In this document: in pieces, positions 35,032-44,946 of the stretch | Position numbering within the stretch: the stretch's first letter is position 1 | Layout: each line of letters starts with the position of its first letter | Assembly: GCA_021031095.1 (NCBI GenBank) | Contig: JAGFVP010000097.1 | Location: forward strand, 30,796-94,795 | DNA: 64,000 nucleotides | Direction of reading: 5' to 3' | From: Bathelium albidoporum | Lineage: Eukaryota; Ascomycota; Dothideomycetes; Trypetheliales; Trypetheliaceae | Notes under the pieces: generated by a model | Seen by the model: the letters and a program-made list of their open reading frames with translations, nothing else | The model's database searches: none | Told to the model about the DNA's origin: nothing | Made by a program: the position numbers and the translations under genes

Positions 35032-35707
35032 GTTTGCGGTTCGACTGAGCAGCAAAGCCCCTATGGGCAAGAGGGGGGGATCTTATCCCAGCAGGCAGCA
35101 CAACGGGTGGGTGTGTAGCTTTAGAGACTCAGGACGAAGTAAGGGTTTTGCGGACGGCGGTGGTTCTGCTGTGCTTGCACGAATACGGAACGTCTTGAAA
35201 ATCTCGAAAGACACTCGCGACGCCAAAGATCAGAGCAGAGAGCAGCTGAGTAAGGGGTGGCGCAGTAATGGGGAAGTATGAAGGCAAGAAGCGATTGTGA
35301 TTAAAGGAGTGTATGCAACTTCTGATGATGCTCAATACGCGGACATGTCGGGGGGGTTCCTGGAGATCTCCGCCCGCGTCAAGTCCTCTGCAGCCCTATT
35401 ACCGTCTGGACCATCCTTTGATAGTCGGCCTTGCCTGATGCGATCCTCGATTCACGGCACAACTATGGGAAGTATAATTTTCATTACCATTGCCTAGCCA
35501 TGAGCTCCACGATGCCGGGCCGGGTGACGTCCGCCCATCACTATATGCAACCGTCGCCAATATAATAGCAAAGTGATATCGACGGAATACCAATTCCACT
35601 GATCAAACGCCCGCCCGCTTCCAGCCATGTGATAAAATTCCGCATATTGAAGCAAAAGATATCAAGAACCGAGTTGACAATATCGAACTGCTCATCTCGT
35701 CCAGATC
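35032..35707. promoter_or_regulatory. Kinesin promoter and Rad6 3' region
   Basis: 676 bases between kinesin start and the Rad6-like stop codon; wait for direction: kinesin is transcribed away from here and the Rad6-like gene ends here. No other gene is visible. Confidence 0.45.
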
Positions 35708-36413
35708 TCAATCCTCCCAGCTCCTCTCCACCGTCTCCCTCACTCGCTTCGTGTATTCTCTGCGATTGTCTTTGTACAGATTCGACGCTTCCACGTTCGC
35801 TGGTGAAGAAGTGTTGGGGTCGTTCAGAAGGCTGTAAAATACCATCAGCATGCATGGCCGATTTGTGAAACACCTCGACGACGGAGACCAAACGACCGTT
35901 AACATTTTGGGGCGACGTACCTTTGTATGCTGGTGAGAATGGCGGCAACGTCATATGTCGGGCTCCATCTGTTTTGTAATATGTCCAAGCACAGCTCTCC
36001 CGTACCGTAGACGTTCGGGTGAAACATTTGACTGATAAATTTGACGCCGGGAGGCTTATTCGGATACTGCTCCTCAAAGTGCATTACGAGCCTGAACGTG
36101 CCGTCCTCAAAGGGCGTCTCTGCTGGTCCGATAATCACTGCATTCCTGCGCAGTTTTTCCATTAGCACTGAAGTCTCCGCCGCCAAAACATGATGCAGAC
36201 CGATTCTCACCATGTCATGACGTTGTCTGCCACGGGCGACGCTGAGACTCCAGCAGGTGGATCGGTCTGCATTCGCTGAGGGATTTCAGTTGCGTTAGCA
36301 ATCCTTCAAGCAGCACAGTAAAAACGTTGACAAATGAGGCTGGTCCTTATTTGCTGGTCGACCCCGCTTACCTTGAAGTCTCTCATCAACCGGCGGCGAG
36401 CGGCAGTAGACAT
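35708..36413 (-). CDS. RAD6: Ubiquitin-conjugating enzyme E2, Rad6/UBC2 orthologue
   Basis: Ubiquitinates histone H2B (with Bre1) and PCNA (with Rad18), in the nucleus. Four exons on the minus strand: 36413-36372, 36275-36211, 36145-35921 and 35831-35708, all in phase, giving exactly 151 residues, the usual length in filamentous fungi. It starts MSTAARRRLMRDFK, as in other Rad6 proteins. The active-site cysteine is Cys88 in GTGELCLDILQNRW. FHPNV, PETPFEDG-like (AETPFEDGTF) and YPNKPP are in place. It ends RETVERSWED without the acidic tail of budding yeast Rad6, which is normal outside the Saccharomycetes. The residue variation YGTGELC (commonly YANGEIC or similar) is mild. Identification is firm. 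Confidence 0.97.
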
Positions 36414-37267
36414 CTTGGATAGGAGGTGTTGGACTTCAGAAGTTGCTGATCGAAATGCAGATTTTTGTAGACGTCTCTTAAATCAGTCTCTTATGAAGTG
36501 AGAAAGTACCTCGAGTCGAAGTGTGAGTGGTGGCGTAAAGGAGGCGTGCGGTGACAAAGCGGCGCTCTTTGATGTTCAGTAGGGAGTATAGAATAGAGAT
36601 ACATTTTAGTGACCGAAGCCACCGACAACAACTCGCACCAAACTACAAGTCCGTTCAGTGCCACGCTCTGCCCATTAAAGCACTACTTTGGCCATCCGGA
36701 AGAAATTGTAAAGTCCTGGTAGAGCACTCAAGTCACATCTTACTCATAAGCAACGACATGCGAAGAACATAGCAGTCAATTACACTAGAGGCGTCTGAGC
36801 CTCCTTGATGGCATGTCAGAATGAGACGAGTGACTTTTGTGACTTCCAACCGTGCGACTTGGTTTGAAAGCTTGCAGATTCATTATGTAAAGCAGTAGGT
36901 ATTACCTTACACTTCAACCCCAACGAATTTAAGGACACTACCTTAGCTAGAACACGGAATGCACTATTGCTTTTCATAAACTAAATTCTTTTACATCCAG
37001 ACGACAAAATGATAATAGAGAATAGATTGAGTCGAGCTTCGTTAATGCACTGGCAATGTGTTGTCAAATGGCGCTTCTGCTCCAGACTCCCCAAAGCACA
37101 ACGCAGTGATCCCTCCAAGCGTTGGCCACAGTCTATCATACATACAATTATAGTTGAGACAATAATACAAAGAATTCAGTCGAATAAGCCCTTTCAATAG
37201 GCACGGAAATTGAATGCGAAGATAAGAAGACTTCGCGAAACCATCCCACCATGAAGTCCCTTGAGTT
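36414..37267. other. Rad6 promoter and helicase 3' region
   Basis: 854 bases holding the upstream region of the Rad6-like gene and the downstream region of the DEAD-box gene, AT-rich near 36.9-37.2 kb. No gene, tRNA or repeat recognised. Confidence 0.45.
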
Positions 37268-39343
37268 TTAGTATCGAGAGCGCGAAGAGCCATACCTACT
37301 GGAACCCCCTCCTCTACCTCCGCCAAAGCCTTCGCGTCCTCCATAACCTCCACCGCGGCGACCGCCGCCGCCGCCGCCATAGCCAGACCGGCCTGACGAG
37401 CCTCCGGGGCCCCCCTCGCTTCGTCGCTCGAAAGGTGATGATCGTGAATCCGAGTCCCTGTCGTAGCCTCCCTCGCTTCGTCCAAACCTGGAGCCACCAT
37501 CTCTAGCGCCACCGAATCGACCGCCCGTCCGGTCCCGATCGCGGCCAGACTCTAGGTCTTCGTCATGTCCGATTTCGACGCCTTGTATACGCTGCAAACC
37601 TAGTTGACGTGCAAGAGCCGGTCGAATCGAGGGCGGCCGCTCCCAGCCCAGCCCGAATTTCACCCATTGATTCATGGCGTCGATCAAGCGCTGTTTGCTG
37701 GGGAACCATCCGAAGGTCCCGAGGAGAGCCATGTACGCTTTCACCTTGGTCTGGCGATCAACCCGTTGAGATGCGTTGCCGACCAGAGACAGGATGCGCG
37801 CGACTAGTGGCGTGACTGAAGCACCCTGAGTCATGTCGATATTTGCGGATTCGAGCACATTGCTTTCCTGGATTGGTATGTCCTTTAATCTGTGCCGGAC
37901 TTCACGTGCTTCCAATTCGGTAGCGATTAGCCAACCTTCGCCTTCCTTGCCGGCACGTCCTGTCCGGCCAATGCGATGGATGTAGGTCTCACGGTCTCTT
38001 GGCAAGCCTACCTGGATGACGTGAGTGACGTCTGGAAAGTCCATGCCTCGTGCCGTAACATCAGACGAAAAGAGGATCGCGGATGGCGTTGCGCGAAACC
38101 TGTCGGCTGCTGCAGTTCGTTGGGCCTGTGACTTCCGTGAATGGATATCGAAGAAGCGCGCTGGTGCCAGAGGATGCTCGAACCCGTTGCCGATTCGGAA
38201 CATGATCCCAGCTGCCAAATCCACCTCTGCCGTCGAGTTGAAATACACAATAGCCTTGAAAGGCTTGGCTCCTGACTCATTCCTCCTCTTCGTCTCTTTT
38301 TCTGCGAGCTCGAGCAGTGTGGGTAGGAGATTCTCAATTCCTCGGGCGATAACCTTTTTCTGTACGACTCGCTCGACGGTTGGCACCTCATGCTCAGACA
38401 CGGTCTGTACAAACTTGAACCCCGGTCGGAGCGTCGACTCCACAAGCTCCACAACTTCACGCGGGACCGTGGCAGAGAACATCAACGTTTGGCGCGGTTG
38501 TTCAGAGCGGTCCGGTAAAAGGCGTTGGAAATTGTTAATTTCTGGCCAAAAGCCTGCATCAAGAAGGCGATCCGCTTCGTCAAGAACCAGCGCGCTAAGT
38601 TTTGGAGCCTCAACACCAGAATAGCGGTCTGAAAAGATATCGTTAAGTCGACCAGGGGTCCCAACGAGCAGATGGCAGCCCTGTCGCTGCATGTTGCGGA
38701 GGCCCAATGATTTCTGTGTTCCTCCGACAGCTGTTTGCACAATGACACTTGTGTTTTTAGTCAATCTTGTAGCTTCAGTAGCGATTTGCTCAGCAAGTTC
38801 TCTTGTTGGAGAGATGATGATGGCGCGAATGTCTGATGCATTAGTTCTATTCCCATACCGTCCCGCCGGTTGGGCAAGGTGAGGATCCACTTGGATGATA
38901 TTTTGTAGTATAGGCAGGAGGAATCCCAATGTCTTCCCCGTTCCAGTCTTCGCCTGTGCGATGATGTCTACCCCCTTCAATCCCTCTTCGATGGTCATGG
39001 TCTGGACAGGGGTCAAAGTCTCCAGTCGCATTTCTCTTGTAATCGTCCGCACCACATTGTCATGCACCAGACCTCGTGTAGATAGCTCGTGAAATTTGGT
39101 TATAGGTCCATTGGTAGGCTGATGCGAGTTGACCTCCTCTTGGATTTCTGCTTGGCTCGCGATTTGCTCACGTCTGGCGACATTGTGAAATGCCCGCGAG
39201 CGAATCGTTGGCCTGATTTTCTTCAGCGACGTAGCCGTAACATGATCGAGAGCTGAACTAGGAAGAGATATCCTTGTGCCGAATCCAGGAGAAGATAAAT
39301 TTCTGGAAAGAGATGAAAGACATCTGCGTGAAGCTCCTAGCAT
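37268..39343 (-). CDS. DEAD-box RNA helicase, mitochondrial (Mss116-like)
   Basis: An ATP-dependent RNA helicase likely acting in mitochondrial intron splicing and translation. Single exon, 691 residues. The N-terminus (MLGASRRCLSSLSRNLSS) suits a mitochondrial presequence. Motifs in order: AKTGTGKT (131-138), PTRELA (179), TPGR, DEAD (255-258), SAT (290-292), then the second RecA lobe ending HRIGRTGRAG. The C-terminal tail is an RGG-type region from about residue 610 (GGDR, GYGGGGGGRRGGGYGG), common in Mss116 relatives and thought to bind RNA non-specifically. The in-frame start ATG is the first available. The gene-symbol-level orthology (MSS116) is probable but other mitochondrial DEAD proteins such as Mrh4 cannot be fully excluded. 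Confidence 0.93.
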   Translation of the reverse strand: MLGASRRCLSSLSRNLSSPGFGTRISLPSSALDHVTATSLKKIRPTIRSRAFHNVARREQIASQAEIQEEVNSHQPTNGPITKFHELSTRGLVHDNVVRTITREMRLETLTPVQTMTIEEGLKGVDIIAQAKTGTGKTLGFLLPILQNIIQVDPHLAQPAGRYGNRTNASDIRAIIISPTRELAEQIATEATRLTKNTSVIVQTAVGGTQKSLGLRNMQRQGCHLLVGTPGRLNDIFSDRYSGVEAPKLSALVLDEADRLLDAGFWPEINNFQRLLPDRSEQPRQTLMFSATVPREVVELVESTLRPGFKFVQTVSEHEVPTVERVVQKKVIARGIENLLPTLLELAEKETKRRNESGAKPFKAIVYFNSTAEVDLAAGIMFRIGNGFEHPLAPARFFDIHSRKSQAQRTAAADRFRATPSAILFSSDVTARGMDFPDVTHVIQVGLPRDRETYIHRIGRTGRAGKEGEGWLIATELEAREVRHRLKDIPIQESNVLESANIDMTQGASVTPLVARILSLVGNASQRVDRQTKVKAYMALLGTFGWFPSKQRLIDAMNQWVKFGLGWERPPSIRPALARQLGLQRIQGVEIGHDEDLESGRDRDRTGGRFGGARDGGSRFGRSEGGYDRDSDSRSSPFERRSEGGPGGSSGRSGYGGGGGGRRGGGYGGREGFGGGRGGGSSRYGSSRSRY

Positions 39344-39619
39344 CGTCTGTAGGGTGTGTAGTGACGAGCCCGCTGTTTTCTTAGTTTCTCGATGTGGCGT
39401 GGATTTCGGAGAAAGGGGTTACCAGCAGCAAAAGGGATAAGGTGTGACTTGATTGAATAAATTGGTGAACAGATGCTAAGCTTGCTCCTAAATCTGATAA
39501 AAGAAAATTGCGTCGGCGGAGATGGTCCGCAGCCCGATGCTAAGTCTCTCCCAAACCTCCGCCCTCAGCACAAACTCGAACTTTTTACATTAAACAGAGC
39601 ATCAAATCATATCTTCCAA

Positions 39620-40702
39620 CTACAATGAAAACTGTTGCAGTGTCTCTTCCTTCCGAGCGCCATTCTGTATAGCTCCCATGATGGCCAGTCCTTCTCCAAT
39701 GCCTTCGTGCAACCCGCCAGCCAATCCACGTACCCACCACACGCCAAACTCATGCATTGCCTGGCCCACCTTACCCTCGTTCAGTTTACACACTGCGTCC
39801 GCCATCCGAATCGACCTCTGTCCTACACTGTCCATCGTGTCAAGAGCAGACTGCAAAAGTCGCCCGGAAATGCGATGTTCGCGTTCGTAACGATATACCT
39901 CGCCAGCGAAGAGCTTAAGATAGGGTAGAAGGCATGCGACGAGGAGGAAGAACTGTATCGTCATAAATGCAAAGAAACGGTGAAGCATAGAGACGTCATC
40001 GTGGGTCGCATCCGCGAATCCTATCCGTTGAGGACTCCCTGGGATGTTCTGCTCGGGATAAGGAACAGACCGCCCATGCGAACTGATTTCAGTTGGCAAT
40101 GCCGCACGGATACTTAGGCATTCTTCTTCTGTGAGGCTAGCTGGTAGCCCCCGTAACAAATAGGTCACACCGTCTACGTAAAGGTGCCGACTGAACTGTC
40201 GTGCACCTGAAGTCCGACTTGGCGGTGCGCGGGATGATTCAGAAGCAGCAAGTCTCAGGAGACTCATTCCTAGTTTTGGTAAGCATTCAGCTTTTATACA
40301 CAGTGCCAACTGAGAAGTTTCACCCTGTTCGCCATATTTCCACAGGATATCGCTTTCTGCATCGACTTCGTCATGCCTGGAGCCTGCTGATGACACAGTC
40401 ATGCTATCGGCATCTCTGTCTAGGTCCAGAGAATCTACTGAACATATTTCGGGGCTTTCTGAAGGAGCTCGTGAACTGTAGGTTGGTGGAGGCGTTCGTG
40501 TTCCTGAACTGCCCGTACTGGATCTTTGCCCATTGTTCGATATGCCGGAAGATGTTCGACGAAGCGAGGGCAATTTGGAAATGCGGTCTTGGAAATACGA
40601 TGGCAGCATATCGAGCAGAGGGACATATTGCTTTAGCCCGACATATTCTGTGAAGAGGGGATGGTCTGGCATGCCAGCCGCATCCTGATATTCTAGACTC
40701 AT
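39620..40702 (-). CDS. Conserved-looking protein of unknown function with one membrane segment
   Basis: Single exon, 360 residues, no family recognised. The N-terminal half begins MSLEYQDAAGMPDHPLF, then has a Ser/Thr/Pro-rich probably disordered stretch (residues 45-115). The middle contains well-formed structured blocks (QLALCIKAECLPKLGMSLLR, GVTYLLRGLPASLTEEECL). A strongly hydrophobic segment of about 22 residues (FMTIQFFLLVACLLPYLKLF) near residue 245 suggests a membrane anchor. The C-terminal hundred residues are helical and Gly-rich (GVWWVRGLAGGLHEGIGEGL). Codon use and order look like a real protein rather than a chance frame. It lies in a run of minus-strand genes with ordinary spacing. 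Function: not known to me. Confidence 0.75.
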   Translation of the reverse strand: MSLEYQDAAGMPDHPLFTEYVGLKQYVPLLDMLPSYFQDRISKLPSLRRTSSGISNNGQRSSTGSSGTRTPPPTYSSRAPSESPEICSVDSLDLDRDADSMTVSSAGSRHDEVDAESDILWKYGEQGETSQLALCIKAECLPKLGMSLLRLAASESSRAPPSRTSGARQFSRHLYVDGVTYLLRGLPASLTEEECLSIRAALPTEISSHGRSVPYPEQNIPGSPQRIGFADATHDDVSMLHRFFAFMTIQFFLLVACLLPYLKLFAGEVYRYEREHRISGRLLQSALDTMDSVGQRSIRMADAVCKLNEGKVGQAMHEFGVWWVRGLAGGLHEGIGEGLAIMGAIQNGARKEETLQQFSL

Positions 40703-41092
40703 GATTTCAGTGCATCAGAGGAAGGCGACATTTCTGACAGGTACCAAATTCGTCCTCACTGATTTTCCCATGAGCCCGTGTCAAATTTTTGTAGTAACAC
40801 AAAGCTGGACACCAAACCGAAGAAAGTGCAAAAAGTGGAATTTGTGCCATGATATGTACGGAGTATCGCATGTGAAAGGTAGAGTCTGGGCCTAAAAATC
40901 CTCCATGGTACGTCCCGTCGATGTTGTTGAGGACCCTAGTGTTGAACCTTGTCTGTATCTTAGTCAAAGATAGCCCACAATGAAAGCCAACCAAGGCAGT
41001 AACACATGATTTCAGTGGCGGTTCGGAAAAACGAGGAAAGCATCTAATCATAGGAAAACTACGCCGTAAAAAGAAATGGGCATTTCCTTATC
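40703..41092. other. Short intergenic stretch
   Basis: 390 bases holding the promoter of the unknown-function gene and the SDR 3' end. Nothing else seen. Confidence 0.45.
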
Positions 41093-42316
41093 TTAGGCCC
41101 ATTTGCTAGTCTCTTTCTCACACCACTCCCAGAATCTTGCGGATCTCCCGTCCTCCAGAGATGCTTGGAGGACAGGTCTTAGGGTACCAAAACGTCCCCA
41201 TGGGATTATGTAACTACCATTCTTTTCTAGCGTCACTTCCGGCGACCAGCCAGCAAAGAGCTCCGTATATGCTCCATATTTTGCCGGATGGAGAAATATT
41301 GTCTCCTATCAAAACATGTGACATCAGCCACTGGGTAAAGGGAAGTATGCAATTGGAGTGTTGACATACAAGCATAAACTTCTCAATCGCCCCATGGTGT
41401 CGAGTGAGCTCCGTATCTAAATTTCCCGGATTCCACGCCTATGGTCGTTATTTGATGGCTAAGAACAGGAAATACATTGGAGAGATTGACATACCACGCT
41501 GATGATTGCTTCCTTGTCCACTTGTTTTGCAAGCTCGTGGGCAAGAAAGACGTTCCCTACCTTGGACTGCCCATAATCTTTCGGCTTTCCAAGTACCTGG
41601 GGTGCTCCCTGGGCATCGTACAGGATTCCGTCCTTGGGCGCATAGGCCTCTGTAGCGACGGAAGCTGCCCAAGTAACCCGGACTGAACCAGGTGGCGATG
41701 ATGCCGCGGTGCGCCGGAGCACTGGCAGGAGCAGCTTGGTGAATAAGAACGGCCCCAAACAATTGGTTCCCATCTGAAGCTCGTAGCCCTAGGATACCAA
41801 GTATTTATAAGTATGGTACTGACTGGTGCCTATCTTTAGAAACCTGTCAGAGACTACGTACTTGTGCAGATTTACTTCCCACAGGCGGATGCATGACACC
41901 GGCATTGTTAGTCAAGCAGTGCAAGGTATCCGACTTGGAGAGGAACGTGTCGACGGCTGGCTTGATGGTGCTCAGATCGGCGAGATCGACTTTCAAAAAC
42001 TCGATGTGGCCTTGAGCATCGGGAAACAGGTTTTTGATCGTTTCGACCGACTTGAGTCCCTTTTCTTCATTGCGGCCTGCAAGATAGATGGTCCCATTGT
42101 GCTGATAGAGAATCTTGGCAAGCTCAAAGCCACATCCTACGTAGCCGGTGATAAGGAAGACCTTGATTAAGCACCTTCAGCATGTCCACATGAACCCAGG
42201 TTGGAGATCAAAGCTCTAACCCTGCCCTTCTGGTCATCCAGATTTCGTTCCGTGAAGCTGGCCTCTGGTATACGGAATGATTGGTTCAAGAGGCTTCGCA
42301 GAAATGAGTAGCCCAT
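41093..42316 (-). CDS. Short-chain dehydrogenase (retinol-dehydrogenase/WWOX-like SDR)
   Basis: NAD(P)-dependent oxidoreductase with five exons on the minus strand: 42316-42221, 42161-41862, 41788-41495, 41438-41370 and 41305-41093, all in phase, giving 323 residues. The cofactor motif is TGYVGCG (37-43), followed by YLAGRNEEK (NADP-type Arg), NNAGVMHPP, a catalytic segment YGQSK and the C-terminal blocks AWNPGNLDTEL and LFAGWSPEVTLEKNGSYIIPWGR typical of fungal members. The usual third residue Ser/Ala in TGxxxGxG is Tyr here. Substrate unknown. Splice junctions were chosen because each restores a family block, especially QGYELQMGTNCLGPF across the second intron. Confidence 0.92.
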
Positions 42317-43504
42317 GTTTATGAGCGACTGAAATGAAAAACGTCGAGGGAGCCGCTTTAATGATTATGACACTTTTTTGATTCTCGAAAGTTGAATTCA
42401 AGAAGACGACATTTGGCAGCCCTGAACGTCTCTCATGTTTCAGCGACCCCTATCCATGTACAGTCAAACTTTCCGAAAGCACTAGCCTCTCTTGGCAGAC
42501 GCAGCATCTCGTGGATGAAATGCGGGTCGAAAACGCGTCAGAGACTTGTATCTTTCATTGAAATCTTGAAGTTATGCAGAACCATACGATCCAGCATTTT
42601 ACCCTACGCGTATAAGCTTTGTTGGAGGCCTAATAAGCCCATAAAGCATGGTTGAGAGCGCGGGTCCGTGCACCCGGCTGGCCATCCTATCATTCCAGTC
42701 GCAAATGCGGCCAAATAGAGAGTCAGATGGAAAAGTTAGAGGCAAGTTATGGGCCATCTGTGTAGCTACCTAGACATTTGAGCATCGAAGGCTGTGCAAC
42801 GTGATGCAGGTGTTGATTCAGAAATCCGTCTGTTCTAGATGCCGACGGAAAATTTCGGCGTCAAAATGCCAGAACTAACTATAACGGAGCTGAAGGAAGG
42901 ATTCTTTTGGTGAATGAAATGACTCGTTCATCGACTGTATGGGCTCATTCTTCCGCAAATCATACTCACCAAGATGTTTGGGAGAGCGGCAGTGTTTCCT
43001 CATGACCATCAGTCGGCAGAATTTATGCTAACTAATGGCTTGCTTCAAGATATCCTACCTCAAGGTCTTGTCTCTCCGAGCGACTCCAACGTGTGTCGCT
43101 TCCAGCTGTCAAGCATGCAAATCGCTCAAGACATCCCTTCTGATGAAATGGTCAGTGCCTAGGGAAGCTTGCCACTTAAAGATATGTGCATGTTATCGGA
43201 GCTCCCATCAACGTGACACTGGAACAGGCATCAGCAAGTTTGCGATTGATTATGATTGGTTTTCATCAATTGATAATACTGTCGTGATTCATTGATGCAA
43301 ACGCCTAAACGCCGCGAACACCAATACCAGAAAGAGCAAAAGACGTCATGACGTTTCTCAAGCGATAGAACGGTCTGTTGAAAAGCAGATAAGAGATGAA
43401 AAAGCGTGGAAGTTCCGTAGCAAGAAACATCAGCCACCATTTCTTGCATCAGTGAGAGGCACCTTGATCACAAACTTGCCTTTCCAACAACAGCTACCTT
43501 TGGT
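42317..43504. other. 1.19-kb intergenic stretch
   Basis: Promoter side of the SDR gene and 3' side of the APSES-like gene. Short open frames at 42.97-43.30 kb on the plus strand have no recognised domain. Confidence 0.45.
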
Positions 43505-44946
43505 CTACTTCCCACCCACAGCTAGAGGGCGCCAACCGGACTTGAGGCTGAGGAGAGCTTCTGCAGCCTTTCGCGTTTCATCTTCATCAAACATGCGTTC
43601 TCGGTTCTTCACGCTCAGGTCCGTCGCGAGGCGCCGCTGCACAGTAGCGCTGTTCTGCTTCCTCTTCTTAAAGTACCGCTCATCCTTGGAGTTACTGCGC
43701 AAAGATAAATGGATCTTTGCTGACATTGGTTTTTCATGAGGAATGGCGGGGACCGATCTTGGGATCTCCGGTGGTGAGCGCGGCTTGCCTGACCTGATTT
43801 TAATGGGAGTGGACGAGCGCTCAGGCAGGGTTTTCGGGGACACAGGCGCCGAAGACTTGCGCCGTGAGGGCTCGCGGTACTCGGATCCATCATCGCTGTC
43901 GCCAGACGTGGGTCCCGTGTGGACTCGCTTCATGCGCAACCGCAGGCGACTCGGTCGAGGCGGAGAGGGGGTTTGGTCATCCAAGATGCTTTCCAAATCA
44001 CTGTTGCCCTGCACAGAGGTGTTGTCTGTGTCCTCAAAGTTATTCGGGAGAGGCGATCCTATGCGCAACTCCTTCATCTCCTGCGTGCACTCCTTCACAA
44101 TACTTCTTGGTATTTTGTAAGAGTCGTAGTCTTCATGTCCAGGGGTAAGGCACTCTGCTGGAAAGCTGTAGCCAAATATTGGTGTCAAAGCCCAGCGGAT
44201 GTTATAACAGAAAGTGGTGCACACTGCGCGAGCCGCTTTGAAGGGCATCCAATAACCTTGGGCTATGATTGAGCCGCCAGTGATGCTGTGCGTAATGTCG
44301 CGAAGTCCTGGATTCCGATCCAAGGCCTTTGCGGGCGCCGTCTGGGGTCATCAGCTCCTGAAGCGCTAAGCCGATACTTGCAACGTAATGGTTTACTGAC
44401 CTTTAGATACCCAAGCGCTTTGAAGAAAGGTGTGATGCGTACAAGGCCGACCTTGTAATCCCACATGACCTCCCATGACTTGCTGTGGTATTCGAATGTA
44501 TAAGCGTGAACTGCGCATGGGTGAGCAGAAACTCTGGTCGATCGATTGGCTCTATACTGTAGAAACCTACCATTGAGCGCTTCAAGTCCTGTCTTTGCGG
44601 TCAAGGTTCGCTTGTCGCTCGCATAGGGAATACGTCTTGTGCTCCGCACGATCTGTCCTCCTGTGGTGATGCGAAACTCTTCGTGTTTAGCACGAATCTG
44701 TATCGCAAGCTTCTCGTCTTTTGGCTGACTCTCGTGAGGTTGAAAATTGCCACAGCGGCCACGTCCACGGGCGGGATAGCCATTCCCGTAAGAGTGGGAA
44801 GGTGGTGGAGTTTTGGGATCAAACTTGTTATCATCTGTGAACGTTGCTGAGGAATCACGCTCAGGAGTAGCGGTCGCGGAAGAGAAGGGCGTATGAGATG
44901 ATTCATCGTGGCGTGCTGAAGGATTGAGCAGTGACTGAATCCTCAT
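43505..44946 (-). CDS. APSES/KilA-N-type DNA-binding protein (Xbp1-like)
   Basis: Likely a nuclear transcription repressor of stress or cell-cycle genes. Exons 44946-44401 and 44341-43505 join in phase 0 to 460 residues. The join restores the DNA-binding block that starts SAHPCAVHAYTFEYHSKSWE, passes through VGLVRITPFFKALGYLK, and continues TAPAKALDRNPGLRDITHSI and GYWMPFKAARAVCTTFCY, closely following fungal Xbp1-like proteins. The N-terminal 80 residues and the whole C-terminal half (from about 270) are charged, Ser/Pro-rich and probably disordered, with basic clusters (RRKSS, FKKRKQN) that could be nuclear-import signals. A possible extra intron near 44533-44569 was considered; reading through keeps the conserved frame. 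Name by similarity only. Confidence 0.82.
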